From positions 1 through 33,473 of the forward strand of contig JANPAR010000357.1 of assembly GCA_031430015.1 (NCBI GenBank): DNA of 33,473 nucleotides, in the 5' to 3' direction. The DNA is from CANJDH01 sp031430015. Its GTDB lineage: Bacteria > Pseudomonadota > Gammaproteobacteria > Burkholderiales > JAEUOS01. The notes beneath the pieces were generated by a model. That model was given only the letters and a program-made list of their open reading frames with translations, did no database searches and was not told the origin of the DNA. Of this stretch, positions 21,937 through 29,559 are shown in pieces. Every line of letters begins with the position of its first letter. Within the stretch, counting starts at the first letter, position 1. The position numbers and the translations under genes were made by a program.

Positions 21937-22794
21937 ATGAGCCACGACATTGCCGCCATCGATGCAGTAGTCAACATCCGTACCGCCGAAGCGCTGGCGC
22001 TGCAGCCGGACCGCAAGAAGTTCTATGTCGACAAGATGCGCGTCGCACCGCAATCGTTCGCACCGGTCAGCCTCGAAGCGATGTTGGCGCAGATGAATGC
22101 AGCGGGCACCGAGCGCGCCTTCCTGATCGCGGCCAAGGTCGGCGTCAAACATCACCCGGCCTGCTATCACGTGCCCTATGAGCTGGTTGCCGATGCCGTG
22201 CAGAAATATCCGGCGCGCTTCTCCGGCCTCGCCGGCGTCGATCCGACCGAAGGCATGGATGGCGTGCGTGCGCTCGAGACTGCGGTACGTGAATACGGTT
22301 TCATCGGCGCGCATACCTATCCGCACTGGTTTGAGTTGTCGCCTGACCACGCGCGCTACTACCCGTTCTACGCCAAGTGTGTCGAGCTCGACATTCCGAT
22401 TCAGATGCAGGTCGGGCAGTCAATGGTCTATGACGCGTCCTATCCGCGCCGCAGCACCGGCCGGCCGATCACGCTCGATGCGGTAGCCTGCGATTTTCCC
22501 GAGCTCAAGATTGTCGGGATTCACGTCGGCATCCCGTGGACGGACGAGATGATCGCGATGGCGTGGAAGCACGCCAACATTTACATTGGATGCGATGCGC
22601 ACCGGCCCTCGTACTGGCCCGAAGCGTTCATCAAATACATGAACAGCTACGGGCAGAACAAGGTGATTTTCGGCACCGATTTTCCGGTGCTGCCCATCGA
22701 GCGCACGCGCGCCGACTTCGATGCCATCGCCCTCAAGCCCGAAGTGCGGCGCAAGGTGCTGCGCGACAACGCGCTGCGTTTGTACAAGCTGTGA
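21937..22794 (+). CDS. Amidohydrolase-fold protein lacking the N-terminal HxH motif
   Basis: TIM-barrel protein of 285 aa resembling the amidohydrolase-2 family (decarboxylases and hydrolases acting on ring acids). The ATG at 21937 has AGGA upstream; longer frames lack support. Barrel-end features are kept: GAHTYPHWFEL, IVGIHVGIPWTDEM and FGTDFPV with the usual Asp. The N-terminal strand, however, reads IDAVVNIRT where metal-dependent members have DxHxH, so both His ligands are absent. A changed or missing metal site is likely. The stop overlaps the GTG of the ligase gene (22791-22794), so the two act together. Candidate roles are C-C hydrolysis or decarboxylation; neither is proven. Confidence 0.82.
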   Translation: MSHDIAAIDAVVNIRTAEALALQPDRKKFYVDKMRVAPQSFAPVSLEAMLAQMNAAGTERAFLIAAKVGVKHHPACYHVPYELVADAVQKYPARFSGLAGVDPTEGMDGVRALETAVREYGFIGAHTYPHWFELSPDHARYYPFYAKCVELDIPIQMQVGQSMVYDASYPRRSTGRPITLDAVACDFPELKIVGIHVGIPWTDEMIAMAWKHANIYIGCDAHRPSYWPEAFIKYMNSYGQNKVIFGTDFPVLPIERTRADFDAIALKPEVRRKVLRDNALRLYKL

Positions 22795-24323
22795 CGCCGG
22801 CACCGGTCGACGCGGCGGCCAACCTCGCTGCGGCACAGGACCAGCACGCACGCACGCGGCCCGACGCAGAAGCCCTGATTGACGGGCCGTTGCGCCTGAC
22901 CCACGCTCAACTGGCCACGCGCATTGCCCGTACCGCCACGCAACTGCGCGTGTCGGGCATTGCCCCGCGGCAGTTGATCGGCGTGGCCCTGGGCGACCAT
23001 GCCACCCACGTCATCGTGATGCTGGCGCTGGCACGCATCGGTGCCGTGATGCTGCCGCTCGACCATCGCTGGACCGCGGGCGAACAGGAACGCGTGGCCA
23101 CCCACTTTGGCGCGGACTGTGTGCTCGTCGAGGCGGGGCACCTGATCAGCGGCTCGCGCAACCTGACGATCGACGCGGCCTGGCTGGGCGCCGCTGCCAC
23201 AGTGAGACCTGACACCGTGATCGCGCCGGGTGGCGCCACGCCGCTGCTGGTTTCGCTGTCATCCGGCACCACCGGCCGTCCCAAGGGGCCACGCATCACC
23301 CACGCACATTTCCTGGCGCGCTTTCGCACCCATTGGATCAACCTCGGTTTCGTGGCCGACGACTGCTTCGTGTGCGCGACCCCGCTGTACTTCGGCGCGG
23401 GCCGCACCTTTGTCTGGTCCACGCTGTATGCCGGTGGCAAGGTGGTGCTGGCGCCGCCGCCGTTTGATCCCGCCGCTTTGCTCGACACGCTCGCATGTGA
23501 GCAGGCCTCGACCCTGTTTCTGGTGCCCACGCAGCTGCGCCGCCTGCTGGCCGAGTGTGCCGATGCCCCGGCGCTCGCGCGCTTGCGTCTGCTGTTTTCC
23601 AGCGGTGCGCCGTTGATGCCTGACGAGCGCATCGCGATCCGCGCCCGCCTCAACCCGCGTTTTTGCGAGTACTACGCTTCGACTGAAGGCGGCGGTGTGA
23701 GTTTGCTCACCGCCGCCGACATCGACGCGCATGCCGACTCGGTCGGGCGCGCGGTGCATGGCGTCGAAGTGCAGATCGTCGATGACGCGCATCAGTTGTT
23801 GCCGCCGGGATCCGTCGGGCTGTTGCGGTACCGCAGTCCCGGCTGCGCCACCGGTTTTTATCGTGATGAGGCCGCATCAAACGACGCGTTTCACGCCGGC
23901 TGGTTCTATCCCGGCGACCTCGCACGCCTCGACGCCGCGGGCTTTCTCACTCTCGCCGGGCGCGCCAAGGACATGATCATTCGTGGCGGCATCAACATCT
24001 ACCCCGAAGAAGTCGAAGCGGTGCTGCGCGCGCATCCGGCGGTACACGACGCGGCAGTGACGGGCGTTGCTGCCGCAGGACTCGGCGAAGAAATCGCCGC
24101 GTTTGTCGTCATCAGAACGGACGCGCCGATCCCCGATCCGGATACCTTGCGTGCCTGGTGCAGCACCCGGCTTGCGCCCTACAAGCAGCCGCGCCTGCTC
24201 CACATGGTCGACTCCTTGCCGCGCAATTCGTCAGGCAAGGTGCTCAAGGCAGTACTGGCGGAGCGGCTGGCGCCGCTTGATCGCACGATCGTTCCTTCCG
24301 AGAAGCGCATGGATCGGGGCTGA
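22791..24323 (+). CDS. AMP-forming acyl-CoA ligase
   Basis: ANL-family ligase of 510 aa. I chose GTG at 22791, which overlaps the amidohydrolase stop (GTGA); earlier starts fall within that gene. The P-loop is LSSGTTGRPKGPRITH, YYASTEGGG is the A5 motif, WFYPGDLARLDAAGFL contains the hinge-region Asp, IIRGGINIYPEEVE follows, and NSSGKVLK gives the adenylation Lys. All key residues are present, so it should be active. Size and motifs fit medium-chain or aromatic acid ligases (benzoate-, 4-coumarate- or cyclohexanecarboxylate-type). Its partner amidohydrolase and two Bug proteins suggest activation of an imported ring or branched acid. The substrate is not readable from sequence. Confidence 0.92.
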   Translation: MTPAPVDAAANLAAAQDQHARTRPDAEALIDGPLRLTHAQLATRIARTATQLRVSGIAPRQLIGVALGDHATHVIVMLALARIGAVMLPLDHRWTAGEQERVATHFGADCVLVEAGHLISGSRNLTIDAAWLGAAATVRPDTVIAPGGATPLLVSLSSGTTGRPKGPRITHAHFLARFRTHWINLGFVADDCFVCATPLYFGAGRTFVWSTLYAGGKVVLAPPPFDPAALLDTLACEQASTLFLVPTQLRRLLAECADAPALARLRLLFSSGAPLMPDERIAIRARLNPRFCEYYASTEGGGVSLLTAADIDAHADSVGRAVHGVEVQIVDDAHQLLPPGSVGLLRYRSPGCATGFYRDEAASNDAFHAGWFYPGDLARLDAAGFLTLAGRAKDMIIRGGINIYPEEVEAVLRAHPAVHDAAVTGVAAAGLGEEIAAFVVIRTDAPIPDPDTLRAWCSTRLAPYKQPRLLHMVDSLPRNSSGKVLKAVLAERLAPLDRTIVPSEKRMDRG

Positions 24324-24375
24324 CGGCCGACTGGCCGCGCAGAAGCGCTCCTGGAGCGGTTCCTGGGTCGGTGGT

Positions 24376-25179
24376 CTATTGAATCTGGTCTGAACGACCC
24401 GGCGCCAGTCCCCGGGCTTCACGACGCAACACCTCGGCAAGTGCATCGAGCCGGGCGCGTGGCAGGGTGTCGGCGGCACCACTCACACTGAGCGAGGCAA
24501 AGCTGCGGCCCGCTGCATCGGGCAGCGGCACCGCGATCGAATGAATGCCCGGCACCACGTCAGCGAGGTTGAGCGCATAGCCGGCCCGGCGCGAGCGGCG
24601 CAGCATGGTCTGCACCGCATGGCGGCGCTCCGCGCCCCATGCGGCAATCTGCCGCAGATTGGCGGCGATCACCGCGCGCTGCGCGCGCTCAGGAAGGGCC
24701 AGCAGCAGCGCAACACCGCCCGCAGCGACCGCCAGCGGGCGGCGCGTGCCCACTTCGATCGACAGTCCCTTGAGGGTGCTCGGGCCCACGCGCGCGGCGC
24801 ACACAAACTCTTCGCCGCTCAAGAGATAGAGGAAGGCGACACCTGGAGCGGCGCGCGCAATGCGCGTCAGGGCCGGCATGGCACGGGCGCGAAAGTCGCC
24901 CAGTTGGGTAACGCCCAGCCCTAGTTCAAACAGCAGCGGGCCGGGCAAATAGTGACGGTCGCCCGCGCGCTGCGTGATCATGCGTTCACGCACGAGGCCC
25001 GCCAGCATGCGATGGGCGCTGCCCTTGTCAAGGCTGCAGTGGGCGGCCAGATCCGTGAGGCGCCAGCCTTGCTGCGGCCGCGCTGCCACGGCGCGCAGCA
25101 GCGTAGCAGCGCGCGCGATGCTCTGGGTGCCGCGCACCAAGGGCAAGTTGAGGACGGTCGCAGCAGCGGACATAGGCAT
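24376..25179 (-). CDS. IclR family transcriptional regulator
   Basis: Regulator of 267 aa. The N-terminal winged helix (about 17-80) includes SIARAATLLRAVAAR and LTDLAAHCSLDKGSAHRMLAGLVRERMI; the effector-binding domain follows, with GTRRPLAVAAGGVALLLALP as the typical IclR segment. I chose ATG at 25179; ATGs at 25173 and 25224 are alternatives, none with a strong ribosome site. It is divergent from the CoA-transferase gene and convergent with the ligase gene, and a palindrome lies in the divergent gap. It probably controls one or both blocks in response to a catabolic intermediate. Confidence 0.88.
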   Translation of the reverse strand: MPMSAAATVLNLPLVRGTQSIARAATLLRAVAARPQQGWRLTDLAAHCSLDKGSAHRMLAGLVRERMITQRAGDRHYLPGPLLFELGLGVTQLGDFRARAMPALTRIARAAPGVAFLYLLSGEEFVCAARVGPSTLKGLSIEVGTRRPLAVAAGGVALLLALPERAQRAVIAANLRQIAAWGAERRHAVQTMLRRSRRAGYALNLADVVPGIHSIAVPLPDAAGRSFASLSVSGAADTLPRARLDALAEVLRREARGLAPGRSDQIQ

Positions 25180-25242
25180 GGCAAGTGTGATTCGGCGGGG
25201 TAGGAGGGGTGCATGCGGGGACATCCCAAGAGACAACGCAAT

Positions 25243-25257
25243 TTTTACATAGTAAAA
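25243..25257. promoter_or_regulatory. Palindrome TTTTAC-ATA-GTAAAA, candidate IclR-type operator
   Basis: A perfect 6-bp inverted repeat with a 3-bp spacer in the 161-bp divergent gap between the IclR gene and the CoA-transferase gene. It is a striking AT island in GC-rich DNA. A 15-bp palindrome of this shape fits IclR-family operators; binding is inferred. Confidence 0.55.
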
Positions 25258-25340
25258 CAGCATGTGGCTTGCCCGCTCCGCCGGCAGCCGCCTTGATGCA
25301 CCATCTGCTGTCGAATCTTGTCAAACAATAGTCGCCAGAC

Positions 25341-26612
25341 ATGACCACGCCTGATTCCGCAGCAAATAGCCCAAGCGGCACGACGCTTGCGACCGCGCTG
25401 CCCGAGACGCCAGGCGCACTCACCGGCCTGCGCGTGCTCGACCTGTCGCGCGTGCTGGCCGGCCCCTACTGCGCGCAGATGCTGGGCGACCAGGGCGCCG
25501 CCGTTCTCAAGATCGAACCGCCGCAGGGTGACGAGACGCGCCTGCTCGGGCCGCCCTTTGTGGGCGACGATGCCGCCTACTTCATGAGCATCAACCGCAA
25601 CAAGCAGGCGATCTCCCTCGATCTCAATCACCCGGAGGCGCGCGCAGTGCTGCTGCGCCTGCTCGAAGGCACCGACGTGCTGATTGAAAACTTCCTGCCC
25701 GGCACCATGGAGAAGTGGGGCTTGGGGTATCAGGACGTGTTGGCAGCGCGCTTTCCGCGCCTGATTTACTGCCGCATCACCGGCTTCGGGCTCGATGGCC
25801 CGCTCGGCGGCCTGCCCGGCTATGACGCGGTGCTGCAGGCAATGAGCGGGCTGATGAGCATCAACGGTGATGCCGGCGGCGGCGCCACGCGCATCGGCAT
25901 TCCTCTGGTTGACATCGTCACCGGCCTGCATTCGGCGTTCGGTGTGATGACAGCGCTGGCCGAGCGCACGCGTTCGGGCCGGGGCCAGTTGATCGAGGCG
26001 TGCCTGTACGACACCGCCATGAGTTTGCTGATTCCGCACGCGGCCAACTGGATGGCGTCAGGCAAGGTGCCGGGACGCACCGGCAGCGGCCACCCCAATA
26101 TTTCGCCCTACGACAAATACACGGCGCGCGATGGCGAGATTTTTCTCGGCGTGGTCAACGACGGACAGTTCCGCAAATTCAGCGCCGCCATCGGCCACCC
26201 GGAGTGGCACGAGGACGCGCGCTTTCGTGATGGCCGTGCGCGCATGGCCAACCGCGCAGCGATGCGCGCCGCGATTGAAGATGCGCTCGGGAAGTTCGAT
26301 TCCGCGCCCCTGTGCGCGCAGCTCATGGCAGCCGGTGTGCCGGCCGGGCCGGTGCAGACAGTGGGCCAGTCAGTGCAGCATGCGCACACTGCGCACCGCA
26401 AGATGAAAGTCGATATCGACGGCGCGGCGCTGCTCGGGCTGCCCATCAAGCTCGCGCGCACGCCCGGTGCCGTGAGCAAGGCGCCGCCACGTTTTGCCCA
26501 GCACACCGCCGAAGCGCTCGGCGCTGCGGGTTATAGCCCGGCAGACATCGAGAACCTGATCGCGGCCGGCGCAGTGATCACCCAGCGCAAGACCGGCAAG
26601 GGTGGCAAATGA
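25341..26612 (+). CDS. CaiB/BaiF family CoA-transferase
   Basis: Class III CoA-transferase of 423 aa that moves CoA between acyl groups, or an epimerase of the same fold. GLRVLDLSRVLAGPYCAQML and GAAVLKIEPPQGDETR are the classic N-terminal signatures, followed by NRNKQAISLDLNHPE, FLPGTMEKWGLGY and GYDAVLQAMSGLMSINGD. The residue region 150-200 should hold the catalytic Asp, which I have not assigned. The stop overlaps the ATG of the next ligase gene (26609-26612). Having both a CoA-transferase and a synthetase in one operon suggests two ways of loading the same acid. It is divergent from the IclR gene and probably its target. Confidence 0.93.
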   Translation: MTTPDSAANSPSGTTLATALPETPGALTGLRVLDLSRVLAGPYCAQMLGDQGAAVLKIEPPQGDETRLLGPPFVGDDAAYFMSINRNKQAISLDLNHPEARAVLLRLLEGTDVLIENFLPGTMEKWGLGYQDVLAARFPRLIYCRITGFGLDGPLGGLPGYDAVLQAMSGLMSINGDAGGGATRIGIPLVDIVTGLHSAFGVMTALAERTRSGRGQLIEACLYDTAMSLLIPHAANWMASGKVPGRTGSGHPNISPYDKYTARDGEIFLGVVNDGQFRKFSAAIGHPEWHEDARFRDGRARMANRAAMRAAIEDALGKFDSAPLCAQLMAAGVPAGPVQTVGQSVQHAHTAHRKMKVDIDGAALLGLPIKLARTPGAVSKAPPRFAQHTAEALGAAGYSPADIENLIAAGAVITQRKTGKGGK

Positions 26613-28258
26613 CATCGACCCTCACCAATACCTTACCCACGCCGATCACCGCGATGCGCTCGCATGCACAAGCCCTCGCCATGTTTTCGTGGCCGCGGCT
26701 GTGGGAATTGTTTGACGGCAACGCCGAACGCATGAATCTTGCGCACGAGTGCCTCGACCGCCATCGTGCACGCGGCACGGCGGTGAGCATCAAGTTCGCT
26801 GATGGCCGGCTTGAACATCACAGCTTCGCCGAGCTGGCCGAGCTCACCGGGCGTTTTGCCAACTGGCTGGCCAAGCGTGGGGTGGTCAAGGGCGACCGCG
26901 TCGCGGTGATGCTCGAGCCTTCGCTCGGGTTTTATGTTGCGCTGTTTGGTGCGGTCAAACGCGGCGCCATCGGCGTGCCGCTGTTCACGCTGTTCGGACC
27001 CGAGGGTCTGGCCCTGCGCGTCAATGATTGCAAGCCGCGCCTGCTGCTGGTGGCGGAAGACTCCGCAGTCGCGGGCCCGTTTGGTGATACCGAAGTGGTG
27101 CGCGTCAATGCCGCATTCTGGAACGAGGTGGCCGCGCAAAGCCCCGACTTTGTGTCAGACACCCGTGCCAGCGACCTCGCGGTGTTCCAGTACACCTCGG
27201 GCACCACGCGCGAGTTGCCCGAGGCAGTCAAGCACTCGCACCGCGCCGTGGTTACCTTGATGATTGCCGCGCTCTACGGCATTGGCCTGCGACCCGATGA
27301 TCGCTACTTTTGTCCGTCGTCGCCGGCCTGGGGCCATGGCCTGTGGCACGGCACCATTGCGCCGCTCGCGCTCGGGATTCACATCGGCAGCTACTCGGGC
27401 AAATTTGATGCGGCACGCATCGTCGAAGCGCTGGGCGAATTGAAGATCGACAACTTCGCCGCCGCCGCGACGGTCTATCGCATGATCCGCAATGCGGGTC
27501 TGCTCGAACCCGGGCGCCTGCAGATACCGAAGATGTCCTTCACCGGCGAGCCGATTGATGACGAGACCGCCGCCTGGGCCGAACGCACCTTGGGCAGCCC
27601 GGCTTGCAGCATGTATGGCTCGACCGAAGTCGGCGTGCTGATCGTCAACTATCCCGGCTTCGATGATTACCGCGTCAAGCCCGGCGCCCTCGGCAAGCCC
27701 GCACCGGGCATGGAGGTCGCGGTGATCGACCGCGAGGGCAATCGCAAGCCCGCAAACGAGTCAGGCGAAATCGCGGTCAAGCGCAAGGGCGAGTGGTTCT
27801 TCGTCAAGGATCGCGGCCGCGTCGATGACGACGGCTACTTCTTTCACGACGGTCGCTCGGACGACGTCATCATTTCGGCCGGGTGGACCATGAGCGCGGT
27901 CGAAATCGAAAACAGCCTGATGAAACACCCGGCCGTGCTCGAAGCAGCGGTGATCGGCGTGCCCGATGCCCTGCGCGGCCAGGTGGTGCGCGCGTACATC
28001 GTGGCGCGTGGCGTCGAGACTGACAGCGTGGCAACGGTAGCGCCTGCGGCCACGAGCCAGGGTGTGCACGCGACGGCAATCACGCCAGGAGCCGCTCTGG
28101 AAGCCGATCTTCAGGCATTCATGAAAAAGCAGTTGTCGCAACACGAGTATCCGCGCCAGATCGAATTCGTGGCCTCTTTACCGAAAACTCCCGCCGGAAA
28201 AATCAACCGCAAGGTGCTGCGCGATCAGGCAGCACTGGCCCTGCAAGCAGCACCGTAG
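26609..28258 (+). CDS. Acyl-CoA synthetase with atypical P-loop
   Basis: ANL-superfamily ligase of 549 aa. The usual P-loop (SGTTGxPKGV) is replaced by YTSGTTRELPEAVKHSH, without the GxPKG turn. The other motifs look normal: SMYGSTEVGV (A5), FHDGRSDDVIISAGWTMSAVEIE (hinge and A8), and TPAGKINRKVLRD with the adenylation Lys. Residues about 470-495 form a Val/Ala/Thr-rich insertion within the C-terminal domain. The ATG overlaps the CoA-transferase stop. I recall similar P-loops in a subgroup of proteobacterial acyl-CoA synthetases, so it is probably a lineage feature and not decay. The substrate is unknown; the dehydratase gene downstream points to a beta-oxidation-like route. Confidence 0.9.
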   Translation: MTSTLTNTLPTPITAMRSHAQALAMFSWPRLWELFDGNAERMNLAHECLDRHRARGTAVSIKFADGRLEHHSFAELAELTGRFANWLAKRGVVKGDRVAVMLEPSLGFYVALFGAVKRGAIGVPLFTLFGPEGLALRVNDCKPRLLLVAEDSAVAGPFGDTEVVRVNAAFWNEVAAQSPDFVSDTRASDLAVFQYTSGTTRELPEAVKHSHRAVVTLMIAALYGIGLRPDDRYFCPSSPAWGHGLWHGTIAPLALGIHIGSYSGKFDAARIVEALGELKIDNFAAAATVYRMIRNAGLLEPGRLQIPKMSFTGEPIDDETAAWAERTLGSPACSMYGSTEVGVLIVNYPGFDDYRVKPGALGKPAPGMEVAVIDREGNRKPANESGEIAVKRKGEWFFVKDRGRVDDDGYFFHDGRSDDVIISAGWTMSAVEIENSLMKHPAVLEAAVIGVPDALRGQVVRAYIVARGVETDSVATVAPAATSQGVHATAITPGAALEADLQAFMKKQLSQHEYPRQIEFVASLPKTPAGKINRKVLRDQAALALQAAP

Positions 28259-28309
28259 TCACCACACCCGGATTCACGCCCATCACTTTGTCTTATCCAC
28301 GGAGTCAAC

Positions 28310-29449
28310 ATGTCTGAAACCCTGCAACGCGAATTTGTCGGTATCAACGAAGCCGCCCTTGATGATCTGCGCGGCCGCATCGGCGTCAAGATCGAAAACA
28401 CGCTCGAACCCTGGTGTTACGAGGCGACGCGCGACAACATCCGCCACTACGCGCACGGCATCGGTGACGACAATCCGCTCTGGTGTGACCCCGATTACGC
28501 CAAGACCACGCGCTACGGCGGCATGATCGCGCCGCCGTCGTTCATCTTCGCCTGCAGCCGCATCATCAGCGGCTATGTCGGCGGCCTGCCCGGCGTGCAT
28601 GCCATGTTCGCAGGCACCGACTTCAACTGGATGAGTCCGATCCGCCGCAATGCACAGATCTCCACCGTGGCGTATCTCAAGGACCTGATCGAACACAAAA
28701 CCAAGTTTGCGGGCCGCTCGATCCAGCAGATTTACCACGTCGATTTTTTCGACGAGACCGGCACGCAACTGGCGGCAGCCGACTCCTGGTGTTTTCGCAC
28801 CGACCGCGACATGGCGCGCGAGTCCGGCACCAAGTACGACCACATGAAGGGCAAAGACCGCAAGGTCTACACGCAGGATGAGATGGACAAGATTTACGAC
28901 TTGTATGCAAAAGAAGAAATTCGCGGCAGCACGCCGCGCTATTGGGAAGACGTCAACGAAGGCGACAAACTGCCGACCATGGTCAAGGGGCCGATGACGG
29001 TGACCGGTTTCATCTGCTACACGCAGGGCTGGGGCGGCCTCTACATCCGCGCCCACAAGCTCGCATACAAGATGATCTCCAAGCATCCCAACACCGGCAT
29101 CAAGAATCGCTACGGTGTGCCTGACTGCCCCGAGCGTGTGCACTGGGAAGAGGAGTTCGCCCACAAGGTCGGCGCGCCCGGCGCCTACGACTACGGCCCG
29201 GAGCGCTGCTCGTGGCTCTCGCACGCAGTGACCAACTGGATTGGCGATGACGGCGAGTTGCGCAAGCTCTACACGCAAATCCGCCGTCACAACCCCGAAG
29301 GCGACACGCTCTACATCGACGGCAGCGTGACCAAGAAGTACGTGAAGGACGGCAAGAAGCTGGTCGAGTTCGCGCTCATCGGAAATAACCAGGATGGCGA
29401 GTTGTCGATTCAGGGGCACGCGACTGCGGAGTTGCCCAGCCGCGCCTGA
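28310..29449 (+). CDS. Double-hotdog acyl dehydratase, FAS1-like/MaoC
   Basis: Protein of 379 aa. The N-terminal part (about 18-170) has the FAS1-like dehydratase pattern: DNIRHYAHGIGDDNPLWCDP and YGGMIAPPSFIF, with Asp/His-type residues expected in hotdog hydratases. The second half (about 200-370) contains another hotdog-like region. It presumably hydrates or dehydrates an enoyl-CoA. GGAG lies upstream of the ATG. It starts 51 bp after the acyl-CoA synthetase and probably ends the CoA-transferase/synthetase operon. No reductase or dehydrogenase gene accompanies it here, so the pathway is incomplete within this block. Confidence 0.85.
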   Translation: MSETLQREFVGINEAALDDLRGRIGVKIENTLEPWCYEATRDNIRHYAHGIGDDNPLWCDPDYAKTTRYGGMIAPPSFIFACSRIISGYVGGLPGVHAMFAGTDFNWMSPIRRNAQISTVAYLKDLIEHKTKFAGRSIQQIYHVDFFDETGTQLAAADSWCFRTDRDMARESGTKYDHMKGKDRKVYTQDEMDKIYDLYAKEEIRGSTPRYWEDVNEGDKLPTMVKGPMTVTGFICYTQGWGGLYIRAHKLAYKMISKHPNTGIKNRYGVPDCPERVHWEEEFAHKVGAPGAYDYGPERCSWLSHAVTNWIGDDGELRKLYTQIRRHNPEGDTLYIDGSVTKKYVKDGKKLVEFALIGNNQDGELSIQGHATAELPSRA

Positions 29450-29559
29450 TCCGAGCCCTGCCGGGCCAGCGCAATCGCGTCGGCCCGGAGGTGGCGCGTG
29501 TCATCGTCCGTCGAATGGGCTACCATCCGCAGGCACCGTCACCGAATCTGTTCTCGTTC

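Noticed and set aside
24346..24358. CGCTCC/GGAGCG repeat between the convergent ligase and IclR genes as terminator
   Set aside because: The loop would be too small for the full stem and there is no T-run on either strand.
28283..29419. Long open frame (378 codons) antisense to the double-hotdog dehydratase
   Set aside because: Covers the gene almost exactly in the shadow frame, has no recognisable domain, and the sense product is a clear family member.
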